DNA from: Microbacterium saccharophilum
GTDB lineage: Bacteria; Actinomycetota; Actinomycetes; Actinomycetales; Microbacteriaceae
DNA length: 64,000 nt
Reading direction: 5' to 3'
Assembly (NCBI RefSeq): GCF_007992455.1
Contig: NZ_BKAH01000009.1
Coordinates: forward strand, 1 to 64,000
Positions 31,945-40,081 of the stretch are shown piece after piece. Position 1 is the first letter of the stretch, and each line of letters starts with the position of its first letter. A program made the position numbers and the translations under genes. A model generated the notes under the pieces. The model was not told the DNA's origin. It did no database searches and saw only the letters and a list, made by a program, of their open reading frames with translations.

Positions 31945-32841
31945 TCAGGGGGTGGGCATTCCGCCGTTGACGTTCAGGGTCTCGCCGAGCACATAGCTCG
32001 ATTCGGCCGACGCCAGGAAGACGTACGCCGGGGCGAGCTCCGCCGGCTGCCCCATGCGTCCGAGCGGCGTGTCCTCACCGAACTTCTCGAGCTTCTCCGG
32101 CGGCTGGCCGTCCGTCGGCTGCAAGGGCGTCCAGATCGGCCCCGGGGCGACCGCGTTCACCCGGATGCCCTTGGGCGCGAGCTGCTGCGCGAGACCCTTC
32201 GTGAACGCGTTGATGGTCGCCTTCGTCGAGGCGTAGTCGACGAGGATGTCCGACGGCGAGTACGCCTGGATCGAGGTCGTGTTGATGATGGTCGCGCCTG
32301 CGGGCAAGTGCTTCAGCGCCGCCTTCGTGATCCAGAACATCGCGTACACGTTCGTCTTGAAGGTGTCGTCGAACTGCTCGTCGGTGATGTCCTCCAGGGA
32401 CTCCTGGTAGATCTGCTTGCCGCCGTTGTTGACGAGGATGTCGAGGCCGCCCAGGGCCGCGACGGCGTCCTCCACGAGCGACCGGCAGTATGCGGCATCC
32501 CGCAGATCGCCCGGCAGCGTCGCGACGGTCGCGCCGGCGTCGCGCAGGATGCCGGCGATCCGCTGCGCGTCCTCCTCCTCGCTCGGCAGGTACGACAGCG
32601 CGACGTCGGCGCCTTCACGGGCGAACGCGATGGCGGTCGCCGCCCCGATGCCGGAGTCGCCGCCGGTGATGAGCGCCTTGCGTCCGGTCAGGCGACCCGT
32701 GCCCCGGTAGCTCTCTTCGCCGAGATCCGCACGCGGAGTGAGGTCGGCGTCGAGGCCGGGCTCGGCCATCTCCTGCTTCTCCGGCTCGATGTCCGCGTAC
32801 AGCGTCGCGGGGTCCGTGAACGTGTATTGATCACGCGTCAT
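31945..32841 (-). CDS. SDR family oxidoreductase (YghA/YdaD-like)
   Basis: A 298-residue short-chain dehydrogenase. NAD(P)-binding TGGDSGIG is at about residues 59-66, NNGG in the middle, catalytic Ser in INTTSIQAY and YASTK as the Y-x-x-x-K pair. The 45-residue N-terminal extension before the Rossmann core (YADIEPEKQEMAEPGLDADL) is characteristic of the YghA/YdaD general-stress group, whose substrates are unknown. GAGGAGGA lies 4 bases before the ATG. It is in a unit with GH15 upstream (28 bp) and SRPBCC downstream. Confidence 0.88.
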   Translation of the reverse strand: MTRDQYTFTDPATLYADIEPEKQEMAEPGLDADLTPRADLGEESYRGTGRLTGRKALITGGDSGIGAATAIAFAREGADVALSYLPSEEEDAQRIAGILRDAGATVATLPGDLRDAAYCRSLVEDAVAALGGLDILVNNGGKQIYQESLEDITDEQFDDTFKTNVYAMFWITKAALKHLPAGATIINTTSIQAYSPSDILVDYASTKATINAFTKGLAQQLAPKGIRVNAVAPGPIWTPLQPTDGQPPEKLEKFGEDTPLGRMGQPAELAPAYVFLASAESSYVLGETLNVNGGMPTP

Positions 32842-32869
32842 GCGTCCTCCTCGGGTGTCGGTGATTCGG

Positions 32870-34660
32870 TCAGCGGTCATGGAGCTTCTCCTCCGGGACG
32901 AGTTCGCGGATGGTGAGGGCCGCGCTGAGGAACGCCAGGTGACTGAGCGCCTGGGGAGTGTTGCCCCACGCCGAGCCGTCGTCGGCGTCGATCATCTCGG
33001 CGTAGATCCCGACGTCGTTCGCGCGCGTGACGAGGTCGTCCATGAGGTCGAGCGCCTCGTCGTGGCGGCCGACGCAGGCCAGCGCGTGCGCGCGCCAGAA
33101 CGCGCAGGCCACGAAGGTCTTCTCCTCGCGGTGCACGCCGCTGTACCGGTACATCAGCGGGCCGGCGCCGAGCTCCGCGGTGAGGGCGTCGATCGTGCGC
33201 GACATCCGCTCGGACCGGTCGAACCCGCTGAACGCGTGGAGCAGGACGGACGCGTCGAGATCATCGGTCCCGGGGTGGGCGAGGTAGGCGCCTCGCTCCT
33301 CGGACCAGCAGTTCTCGTCGATCCACTCCCGGATGCGGTCGCGTTCGGCCCGCCACCGTTCGGCGCTGCCCGGGATCGCGCCCTGTTCGGCGAGGTACGC
33401 GGCGTCGTCGAGGGCCTTCCAGCATCCCATCTTCGAGGAGGTGTAGTGCTGGCGCTGCGGGAGCTCCCACATGCCTGCGTCGGGGTTGCGCCAGAGATCG
33501 CAGGCGCGGTTCGCCGTCTCCGCGAGCACGCGGCCCGTCTCGTCGTCCAAGACGTTGCCCGCGTCGGCATAGGTGCGGCACACGGCGATGAGATCGCCGT
33601 AGACCCCGAGCTGCAGCTGGTGGGTGGCGCGATTGCCCGTCACGACCGGACCGATCCCCTGCCATCCGCGCACCGCGTACGCGCTGGGCTCTTCGACGAG
33701 GTCGCCGTCCAGTGTGTACATGACGTGCAGATCGGGACCGTGCCGGCGGATCGTCCGCAGGAGCCAGGACAGCGCCGCGTGGGTCTCCTCGCGCAGGCCG
33801 AAGCGCTCCAGCGCGTGCACGGTGTAGGCGAGGTCGCGCACCCACGCGTAGCGGTAGTCCCAGTTCTTACCTCCGTTCTCGCTCTCCGGCAGCGAGGTGG
33901 TCGCGGCCGCCGCGATCGCGCCCGTGGGGCTGTACACGAGGAGCTTCAGGGCGAGCGCGCTGCGCTGCACCTGGTGGGCCCAGGGTCCGTCGTAGGAGAA
34001 CACCTCCGACCAGTACCGCCAGCTCGCGATCGTGCGGTCGATGCCCGCGTCGACGTTGCGCGGGCGCGGAACGTGCAGCGGCTCGTCGTGGGTGGCCGCC
34101 AGCACCAGCAGGTGACGGGAGCCGGGGTCGGTCGTGAACGCACCGGTCTGCCGGGGACCCGTCGGCGTCGCTTCCGGCTCCTGCGGGCCGTGGTCGAGGC
34201 CCGTGACGACGAACGCCGTCGCCCCGCACCGGACGACGGCCCCCTGGGGCGTCGTCTCGAGCCACGGAGAGCCGGTGCGCAGCGACGTCCCGGCCTGCAC
34301 GGACCAGCGCATCCGCACCCGACCGGTCACCCCGTCGACCCGCCGGGCGAGTTCCGCCCACGGGAGTCGGCCCGCGACACCGGAGACGAGGGCATCGGTG
34401 ACCTGCACCGTCCCGTCCGCCGTCGTGAAGGTGGTCTCGAGGACGTTGGTGCCGGGGACGTACCGGCGGACGCTCGTGAACTCCGCTTCGGGGGAGAGCG
34501 TCAGCTCGCCGCCGGTCTCGTCGTCGAGGATCTCGGCGAACAGCGGCGCGGCGGAGACAGCGGGCAGCGGAAGCCAGCCGACGCGTCCATCCCGCCCGAT
34601 CAGCGCGACGGTGCGGCCGTCGCCGATCGGCGCGTAGGACTCGATCGGTGCAAACGTCAC
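32870..34660 (-). CDS. Glycoside hydrolase family 15 enzyme (trehalase/glucoamylase-like)
   Basis: A 596-residue protein. After an N-terminal beta-sandwich domain (IESYAPIGDGRTVALIGRDG and on), an (alpha/alpha)6 barrel begins near NWDYRYAWVRDLAYTVHALE, the GH15 hallmark. HYTSSKMGCWKALDDAAYLA and REEKTFVACAFWRAHALACV hold the usual catalytic-cleft residues. Actinobacterial proteins of this type include trehalases and glucan 1,4-alpha-glucosidases; some have no tested substrate. There is no signal peptide, so it acts inside. The GTG at 34660 is chosen for its AGGAGG, 4 bases upstream; the longer frame above it is not coding. It starts the operon with SDR, SRPBCC and a small acidic protein, suggesting trehalose or glycogen mobilisation under stress. 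Confidence 0.87.
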   Translation of the reverse strand: MTFAPIESYAPIGDGRTVALIGRDGRVGWLPLPAVSAAPLFAEILDDETGGELTLSPEAEFTSVRRYVPGTNVLETTFTTADGTVQVTDALVSGVAGRLPWAELARRVDGVTGRVRMRWSVQAGTSLRTGSPWLETTPQGAVVRCGATAFVVTGLDHGPQEPEATPTGPRQTGAFTTDPGSRHLLVLAATHDEPLHVPRPRNVDAGIDRTIASWRYWSEVFSYDGPWAHQVQRSALALKLLVYSPTGAIAAAATTSLPESENGGKNWDYRYAWVRDLAYTVHALERFGLREETHAALSWLLRTIRRHGPDLHVMYTLDGDLVEEPSAYAVRGWQGIGPVVTGNRATHQLQLGVYGDLIAVCRTYADAGNVLDDETGRVLAETANRACDLWRNPDAGMWELPQRQHYTSSKMGCWKALDDAAYLAEQGAIPGSAERWRAERDRIREWIDENCWSEERGAYLAHPGTDDLDASVLLHAFSGFDRSERMSRTIDALTAELGAGPLMYRYSGVHREEKTFVACAFWRAHALACVGRHDEALDLMDDLVTRANDVGIYAEMIDADDGSAWGNTPQALSHLAFLSAALTIRELVPEEKLHDR

Positions 34661-34767
34661 ACGGCCTCCTGCGTCTCGGGAGTGCCAGTGTCGCCCATCG
34701 CCGGAGATGATGCCCGAGGGTTGACAAGCTCCGGCGCGCATGGGAAGAGCGCGCGGGTCGCGCCGGT

Positions 34768-35268
34768 TCAGGCGCGGGCGAGCTCCGCCAAGGACGTGCC
34801 GGTGAGGCGCTGCGTCGTCCACTCCGCGAGCGGATCCGCGCCGATCGCGCGGTAGAAGCCGATCGCGGGCGCATTCCAGTCCAGCACCGTCCATTCGAAG
34901 CGGCGGTAGCCCCGCTCGACGCACTCGGCGGCGAGGGCCGACATGAGCGCGCGTCCGTAGCCGCGGCCGCGGTGCGCGTCGTCGACGTACAGATCCTCGA
35001 GCCAGATGCCGTGGGTTCCCGTCCAGGTCGAGTACGTCACGAACCACACCGCGATCCCGACGATGACGTCGTCGCGCGCGACGACGTGCGCGAACGCGCG
35101 GGGCTGGGCGCCGAACAGGGTCGCCTCGAGCATCTCGGCGGAGTTCTCCACGGCATCCGGTTCGCGCTCGTAGAGGGCGAGCGCGTGGATGAGGGCGAGG
35201 ATGCCGGGCTCGTCGCCGGGGCGGGCGGCGCGCAGCACGGCGCCGTCGGGCAGGTCGCGGGAGGTCAC
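34768..35268 (-). CDS. GNAT family N-acetyltransferase
   Basis: A 166-residue protein of the diamine/aminoglycoside-like GNAT branch: LRAARPGDEPGILALIHALA at the start, IWLEDLYVDDAHRGRGYGRA as the acetyl-CoA loop (R-G-x-G-x-G/A form) and FEWTVLDWNAPAIGFYRAIG at the end. The E-D-L-Y-V and DWN-x-P-A-I-x-F-Y signature is that of spermidine/spermine- and thialysine-type acetyltransferases, so polyamines or lysine analogues are plausible acceptors. The GTG start lies 6 bases after a TAGGCT hexamer that overlaps the stop codon of the upstream gene. Confidence 0.87.
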   Translation of the reverse strand: MTSRDLPDGAVLRAARPGDEPGILALIHALALYEREPDAVENSAEMLEATLFGAQPRAFAHVVARDDVIVGIAVWFVTYSTWTGTHGIWLEDLYVDDAHRGRGYGRALMSALAAECVERGYRRFEWTVLDWNAPAIGFYRAIGADPLAEWTTQRLTGTSLAELARA

Positions 35269-35274
35269 CCTCCG

Positions 35275-35280
35275 AGCCTA
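35275..35280 (-). promoter_or_regulatory. Probable -10 element, leaderless GNAT gene
   Basis: TAGGCT on the minus strand ends 6 bases before the GTG at 35268. Its first three bases are the TAG stop codon of the DUF3054 gene. Confidence 0.55.
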
Positions 35281-35670
35281 GGCGGAGGGTCCGGGCCGAT
35301 CCGTGCGACGCCGCAGCACGAGGCGGGCGATCAGGCGCCACCCGACGAGGGCGGCGAGGAGGACGAGCGTCGCGACGACGATGAACGGCACGGCGGTGCC
35401 CTGCCCGGAGAGCGCGCGCAGCACCATCCCGCCGGCGACGCTCACGAGGGCGAGCGGGATGCCGGTCCGCGCCGGCGCCGTGGGCGCGCGCCACGCGAGG
35501 GTCACGCCCCAGCCGACGGCGAGCGCGAGGAGGAACGGCCAGGCCGTGCTCCAGAGGCCGAGCACCGGGTCTTCGGCGTGAGTCGTGCGCCCCGTGAGCG
35601 CGAACCCCGTCACGAGGACCGCATCGGCGACGAGCGCCCCGGCGATGTGCGCGCCGGTCAGGCGGTTCAC
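35278..35670 (-). CDS. DUF3054 membrane protein
   Basis: A 130-residue protein with four hydrophobic segments. LVADAVLVTGFALTGRTTH followed by STAWPFLLALAVGWGVTLAW is the DUF3054 pattern; the family is actinobacterial and uncharacterised. The GTG at 35670 overlaps the stop of the trhO gene (GTGA), which favours it over the GTG three codons earlier. It therefore forms an operon with trhO, probably without functional link. Confidence 0.8.
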   Translation of the reverse strand: MNRLTGAHIAGALVADAVLVTGFALTGRTTHAEDPVLGLWSTAWPFLLALAVGWGVTLAWRAPTAPARTGIPLALVSVAGGMVLRALSGQGTAVPFIVVATLVLLAALVGWRLIARLVLRRRTDRPGPSA

Positions 35671-36449
35671 TGCTCGCACCGCTCGCCGTGGGCCGCCGGC
35701 GCGGGGGTCAGGGCGGGGGTCAGGGCGGGGGTCAGGGCGGGAGTCAGGGACTCGCGGCCGTCGAAGACGAAGCAGTCGCCGCGGAAGTGGGCGGCGCCGG
35801 CGTGCGCGAAGTACCCGAGGATGCCGCCGTCGAGCTGATACGCGTCGATGCCGCTCTCGCGCAGGTGGATCGCGGCCTTCTCGCAGCGGATGCCGCCGGT
35901 GCAGAAGCTCACGACGGTCTTGCCGGCGAGCTGCGCCCCGTGCTCCTCCGCCGCGGCGGGGAACTGCGTGAAGCGGTCGATGCGCCAGTCGAGCGCGCCC
36001 TCGAAGGTCCCGTAGTCGACCTCGAACGCATTGCGGGTATCGAGCACGACGACCTCCCGCCCCGCGTCGTCGTGTCCCTGATCGAGCCAGCGCCGGAGGG
36101 TCTCCGGGGCGACGGCCGGCGCGCGACCGGCGCCGGGACGGACGGTCGGGCGGTCCATCCGGATGATCTCGCGCTTGTGCTTGACCAGCATCCGGGCGAA
36201 CGGCTGCTCCGCGGACCAGCTCTCCTTCGCCGTCAGTGCGGCGAAGCGCTCGTCGGCGCGCAGGTCATCGAGGAACCCGCGCACGTCGGCGGCCGCCCCG
36301 GCGAGGAAGAGGTTGATCCCCTCCTCGGCGAGGATGATCGTGCCCTTGAGCCGCGCCGCGACCGCGCGTTCCCGCAGCGCGGGGCGGAGAGTCGCCGGAT
36401 CGTCGATCTGCGTGAAGAGGTACGCCGAGACGTTCAGGACGGATGCCAC
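35667..36449 (-). CDS. trhO: tRNA uridine(34) hydroxylase TrhO, with C-terminal repeat
   Basis: A 260-residue protein of the TrhO (YceA) family, which hydroxylates U34 in tRNA anticodons as the first step to the 5-oxyacetyl-uridine type. It has the N-terminal acylphosphatase-like domain (KGTIILAEEGINLFLAG) and a rhodanese-like domain with the active Cys in VSFCTGGIRCEKA (C183). YGTFEGALDWRIDRFTQFPA is conserved. The C-terminal tail is unusual: four LTPA repeats (residues 235-250) encoded by 12-bp units. The GTG start is 6 bases after TAGGCT. It is followed by DUF3054 with a GTGA overlap. Confidence 0.9.
   Translation of the reverse strand: MASVLNVSAYLFTQIDDPATLRPALRERAVAARLKGTIILAEEGINLFLAGAAADVRGFLDDLRADERFAALTAKESWSAEQPFARMLVKHKREIIRMDRPTVRPGAGRAPAVAPETLRRWLDQGHDDAGREVVVLDTRNAFEVDYGTFEGALDWRIDRFTQFPAAAEEHGAQLAGKTVVSFCTGGIRCEKAAIHLRESGIDAYQLDGGILGYFAHAGAAHFRGDCFVFDGRESLTPALTPALTPALTPAPAAHGERCEQ
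35700..35747 (-). repeat. 12-bp coding minisatellite in trhO
   Basis: Four tandem 12-bp units (GGCGGGGGTCAG type on the plus strand, the last with one change) encode LTPA-LTPA-LTPA-LTPA. The copy number is likely to vary between strains without frameshift. Confidence 0.85.
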
Positions 36450-36455
36450 CCCTCC

Positions 36456-36461
36456 AGCCTA
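36456..36461 (-). promoter_or_regulatory. Probable -10 element, leaderless trhO
   Basis: TAGGCT on the minus strand ends 6 bases before the GTG at 36449. A GGAGGG overlaps the 6-base gap and is too close to act as a ribosome binding site. Confidence 0.6.
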
Positions 36462-36499
36462 CGAAGGCCGGCGCCCCGCCGGCGCCGCGGCGGACCGGG

Positions 36500-37144
36500 T
36501 CAGCCGCGGATGGCGTCCGCGATCGGCACGTCGCCGGCGTTGAAGCGGAGCGTGCGGCGCACCGTGGAATCGTCGGCGAGCACGGCGGCGATGACGGCGG
36601 CCACGTCGCCGCGCGCGACGGTGCCGGATTCCGCGGCATCCACGTCGATCCGGCCCGTGGGCTGGTCGAGGGTGAGAGAGCTCGGGGCGACGATCGTCCA
36701 GTCCAGCCCGCTCGCGCGGAGGTGCGCGTCGGCGGCGGCTTTGGCCTCGGCGTACGCGAAGAACCCGTTCTCCGGCGGCACGCCGTGGTCCGGGCGTGCC
36801 CCGAAGTACGACACCATCACGTACCGGCGCACATCCGCGGCCACTGCCGCGTCGATCGTGCGGATCGCGGCATCCCGATCGACGGCGTAGGTGCGCTCGG
36901 GGCTGCCGCCGCCGGCGCCCGCCGACCAGACGACGGCGTCGTTGGCGCTCAGGAGATTCGCGAGCTGCTCGGTGTCGAGCCGCTCGATGTCGGCGACGAC
37001 GGGCGTGGCGCCGGTCGCGGCGACCTCCGCCTCGTGGTCGGCGTTGCGGATGACGGCCGTCACGTGGTCGCCGCGGGAGACGAGGAGGGGCTCGAGGAGC
37101 AGGGCGACCTTGCCGTGTCCGCCGATGAGCAGGATGCGGGCCAT
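36500..37144 (-). CDS. Atypical SDR, NAD(P)H-binding protein
   Basis: A 214-residue Rossmann protein. The N-terminal dinucleotide loop is LIGGHGKVALLL (G-G-x-G-x-V), the middle has VVWSAGAGGG and YVMVSYFGARPDHG, and YAEAKAAAD supplies the Y-x-x-x-K pair. This is the atypical SDR5/NmrA-like group, often NADP sensors or epimerase/dehydratase-like proteins with no fixed reaction. AAGGAG lies 7 bases before the ATG. It stands alone between trhO and another SDR gene. Confidence 0.85.
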   Translation of the reverse strand: MARILLIGGHGKVALLLEPLLVSRGDHVTAVIRNADHEAEVAATGATPVVADIERLDTEQLANLLSANDAVVWSAGAGGGSPERTYAVDRDAAIRTIDAAVAADVRRYVMVSYFGARPDHGVPPENGFFAYAEAKAAADAHLRASGLDWTIVAPSSLTLDQPTGRIDVDAAESGTVARGDVAAVIAAVLADDSTVRRTLRFNAGDVPIADAIRG

Positions 37145-37240
37145 GAGAAGGCTCCTTCCGGTTGGGCCTTCGAGACTACGCCGCGCACGACGGAGGGCGC
37201 CCGGCGGATGCCGGACGCCCTCCGGGGTGGGCAGCGGTGC

Positions 37241-38248
37241 TTACTGCACCGACCACCCGCCGTCGCTCGGCAGGATCGCGCCGTTGATGTTCACACCGTC
37301 GTCGGACAGCAGGAACGTGATGGACGCGGCCAGCTGCTCCGCCGTCGCGAGCGTCGGGATCGCGGACTGGAACGGCTGCAGGCGGGCCTGGCCGGTCTCC
37401 GACACGTGCGGTGGGAACGGGATGCCGGTGGCGACGCCGCCGGGGGCGACGAGGTTCACGCGGATGCCCTGCGGGCCGTACATGAACGCGGCGCTGCGGG
37501 TCATGCCCGCGACGGCGTGCTTGCTCGTCGTGTACGCGTTGCCGGACGCGTTGCCGCGCAGGCCCGCCTCGGAGCCGACGTTGACGATCGAGCCCTTGCC
37601 GGCGGCGAGCATCGCCGGCAGCACGGCGCGGGTGAGCTTGAAGGCGCCCGTGACGTTGACCGCCATGACGCGGTCCCACATCTCGTCGGTGGTCTCGCCG
37701 AGCGGCGAGAAGTCGTCGTTGATGCCGGCGACGTTGGCGAGCGCGTCGATCTTCTCGCCGGCGGCGGCGACGATGGCATCCACGGACTCCGTCTTCGTGA
37801 TGTCGCCGACGACCGTGGTGATGTCGGCGTCGGCGAGGGAGCCGCGGAACTCCTGCAGGCGCTCGGCGGACATGTCCACGGCGATCACGCGCCCGCCCTC
37901 GCGGGCGATGCGCGACGCGGTGGCGCGGCCGATGCCGGACGCGGCCCCGGTGACGACGACGGTCTTGCCGGTGAAACGACCGGGCGTGATCCGCTCGGTC
38001 CAGCCGGTGGCTTCGGTCTCGGGCATGACCCCACCGTTGGCCTTCAGAACGAGGTCGTCGATGACCGACTGCGGCATCTGTCCCTGGCTGAGCGGCACGA
38101 GCTGCTGCAGCGGGAGTCCGCGGACGGGTGCGAGCGATTCCTCCGATGCCCCCGACGCGGCGAGAAGACCACGGACGAGCTGCCCGCCGACCTCGCTGTC
38201 GAGCCATGCGCCGATCGTGCTGTCGGCGGTGAGCACCTTCTCTGACAT
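37241..38248 (-). CDS. SDR oxidoreductase with ~75-residue N-terminal helical extension
   Basis: A 335-residue protein. The SDR core starts near residue 92 (KTVVVTGAASGIGRATASRI with TGxxxGIG at 100-107); catalytic residues are S226 in NVGSEAG and Y239/K243 in AYTTSK. Residues 1-80 form a separate helical part (STIGAWLDSEVGGQLVRGLL, then LPLQQLVPLSQGQMPQSVID) that ordinary SDRs lack and that resembles the small caps of some glycosidase-linked domains. AGGGGAA precedes the ATG. It is divergent from a TetR gene with a perfect dyad between them, so it is probably the regulated enzyme. The substrate is unknown. Confidence 0.85.
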   Translation of the reverse strand: MSEKVLTADSTIGAWLDSEVGGQLVRGLLAASGASEESLAPVRGLPLQQLVPLSQGQMPQSVIDDLVLKANGGVMPETEATGWTERITPGRFTGKTVVVTGAASGIGRATASRIAREGGRVIAVDMSAERLQEFRGSLADADITTVVGDITKTESVDAIVAAAGEKIDALANVAGINDDFSPLGETTDEMWDRVMAVNVTGAFKLTRAVLPAMLAAGKGSIVNVGSEAGLRGNASGNAYTTSKHAVAGMTRSAAFMYGPQGIRVNLVAPGGVATGIPFPPHVSETGQARLQPFQSAIPTLATAEQLAASITFLLSDDGVNINGAILPSDGGWSVQ

Positions 38249-38302
38249 GTGATTCCCCTTCGCTTCCGACCCGATCGAAGCTGATCGGGCCCGGCGGGCG
38301 AT

Positions 38303-38328
38303 AATTCCCGTCCGGGAAATACTAAACT
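38303..38328 (+). promoter_or_regulatory. TetR operator dyad and promoter between the SDR and TetR genes
   Basis: TTCCCG-TC-CGGGAA (38305-38318) is a perfect 6-bp-arm inverted repeat. A -10-like TAAACT follows at 38323-38328, 31 bases before the TetR ATG, so the dyad covers the -10/-35 spacer. The site is well placed for repression of both divergent genes by the TetR protein. Confidence 0.6.
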
Positions 38329-38358
38329 CGCGCATGCCGCGGATCAAGAGGAGGCGCC

Positions 38359-39027
38359 ATGGTCAACCCGCAACGCCGAGGACGAGGATCGCGCGCGGGG
38401 CTCGACCTCGACCGCATCATCGACGCCGCGCGCGGCATGGACCCGGAGCGGCTGACGATGCAGGCGCTGGCCGACGAGCTGGGTGTGGACCGGAAGGCCC
38501 TCAACCACCATGTCACCGACCGCGAAGGGCTTCTCGAGCTGCTCGCGATCGACGCGTTCCGGCGCCGGTTCGCCGCGGAGGACGTCGACCTCGGAGCGAC
38601 CTGGCAGGACGCCTGCCGCGCCTACGCGGACGCGATGCGCCAGAGTCTCGGGGACACGGGTGAATGGCTGGCGTTCTTCCGCTTCACGAATCCGCACGAC
38701 CTCGCGATCGTGGGCCCCGCCGAGACGGTCGCGGAGCGGATGCTCGCCGCCGGGTTCGACGACGTGACGGTCAGCCGCGCCATGCATCTGCTCATGACCA
38801 TCTGCAGCGGCTTCGCGCGGGATGCCGTCATCGGCCGGCGGGAAGGCGGGCACCCGCACATCGAGGCGCTCCGCTCCGCGCTGGCATCCGACGACGGCGG
38901 GTACACCGCCCTCCGCGACCTCGTCGACGCGCGGGTGGACAACTTCGGCGACGAGCAGTTCCGCTTCGACGTCGACGCGTTCATCGCCGCGATGGAACTG
39001 CGCCTCCCGCGCCGCGACGCCCCCTGA
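38359..39027 (+). CDS. TetR/AcrR family transcriptional regulator
   Basis: A 222-residue protein. The N-terminal helix-turn-helix is LDLDRIIDAARGMDPERLTM followed by QALADELGVDRKALNHHVTD; the D-R-K-A-L-N-H-H recognition helix is the usual TetR form. The rest is helical and presumably binds a ligand (FRFTNPHDLAIVGPAETVAE, then MHLLMTICSGFARDAV). GAGGAGG lies 5 bases before the ATG. The divergent SDR and the dyad between the genes point to local control. A shorter frame starting at 38334 is a shadow. Confidence 0.88.
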   Translation: MVNPQRRGRGSRAGLDLDRIIDAARGMDPERLTMQALADELGVDRKALNHHVTDREGLLELLAIDAFRRRFAAEDVDLGATWQDACRAYADAMRQSLGDTGEWLAFFRFTNPHDLAIVGPAETVAERMLAAGFDDVTVSRAMHLLMTICSGFARDAVIGRREGGHPHIEALRSALASDDGGYTALRDLVDARVDNFGDEQFRFDVDAFIAAMELRLPRRDAP

Positions 39028-39036
39028 GCCTGCCGG

Positions 39037-39990
39037 TCAGGCCGTCGCGGGCGTCCACTCCGAGACGCGGTTGAGCTCGAACACCTCGTCGGCATCGAGG
39101 TCGGTGCGGGCGCCGTCGAGGAGGTCGGCGACCTGCGCCACCTGCGACGCCGACGCGATGGGCGCCGCGACGGAGGGCTGGGCGCGCAGCCAGGCGAGCG
39201 CCGTGGCCGCGATCGAGACGCCGTGCGCGTCGCCGATGCGCTCCAGGGCGTCGATGATCCGCAGGCCCGCCGGCGTGGCGTACTGCGCCGCGGCGGTCGC
39301 GCGCGGCGAACTCTGGCCCGTGACATCCGTCGTGCGGTACTTGCCGGTCAGGAACCCCTTCGCGAGCGCGAAGTACGGCACGAGGCTCAGCCCGTGCTCC
39401 TGCGCGACGGGGACGATGTGCTCTTCGACGTCGCCGCGGTGCACGAGGTTGTAGTGCGGCTGGACGGCGATGGGCTCGGCCACACCGAGGTTGCGGGCGA
39501 TGCGGATCCACTCCTGGATGCGCTCGGCGGAGTAGTTCGAGACGGCGGTGTGCCGCACGAGCCCGTCGGCCACGAGCGCGCCGAACGCCGCGACGGTCTC
39601 CTCCAGGGGCACGGACTCGTCGTCGAAGTGCGCGTAGTACAGGTCGATCGCGTCGACACCGAGGCGGCGCAGCGACGCCTCGGCGGCGGCCCGCACAGTG
39701 GCGCCGGACAGCCCTTTGAACTCCGGATGCTGGCTGACCTTGGTCGCCACGACGACGCCGGCGGGCTTGCGCGAGGCCAGCCACTCGCCGATGATCGTCT
39801 CGCTCTCGCCGCCGGAGTTGCCGGGCTTCCAGGAGCTGTACGAGTCGGCGGTGTCGAGGAAGTCCCCGCCGCCTTCTCGGAACGCGTCCAGCACCGCGAA
39901 CGACGTGTCGCGGTCGGCGGTCCAGCCGAAGACGTTGCCCCCGAGGGCGAGCGGGAAGATGTCGAGGTCGCTGTGTCCGATGCGGGTCAT
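39037..39990 (-). CDS. Aldo/keto reductase
   Basis: A 317-residue (beta/alpha)8 oxidoreductase. The catalytic tetrad positions are visible: FLDTADSYSSWKPGN (Asp and Tyr), VVVATKVSQHP (Lys) and DLYYAHFDD (His). The C-terminal APIASASQVAQVADLLDGA is the NADPH-binding region. It belongs to the broad YajO/YhdN-like AKR group; the natural substrate cannot be told from sequence. The ATG at 39990 gives the standard N-terminus, MTRIGHSDLDIFPLALGGNV. It is convergent with the TetR gene and divergent from the LLM oxidoreductase gene. Confidence 0.9.
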   Translation of the reverse strand: MTRIGHSDLDIFPLALGGNVFGWTADRDTSFAVLDAFREGGGDFLDTADSYSSWKPGNSGGESETIIGEWLASRKPAGVVVATKVSQHPEFKGLSGATVRAAAEASLRRLGVDAIDLYYAHFDDESVPLEETVAAFGALVADGLVRHTAVSNYSAERIQEWIRIARNLGVAEPIAVQPHYNLVHRGDVEEHIVPVAQEHGLSLVPYFALAKGFLTGKYRTTDVTGQSSPRATAAAQYATPAGLRIIDALERIGDAHGVSIAATALAWLRAQPSVAAPIASASQVAQVADLLDGARTDLDADEVFELNRVSEWTPATA

Positions 39991-40081
39991 ACCGAAGACC
40001 AAGGCGCCGCGGGTGCGCTCTATTCCGCCGGCGGCATCCATTCACCGGAATGCACGCCGGCGGCGTACGGTTGCACGCGTC

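Noticed and set aside
35700-35747. CRISPR or regulatory repeat
   Set aside because: It is an in-frame coding repeat at the end of trhO with no spacers.
39023-39041. Terminator between the TetR and aldo/keto reductase genes
   Set aside because: CCTGA/TCAGG includes both stop codons, but the stem is only 5 bp with a 9-base loop, too weak to claim.
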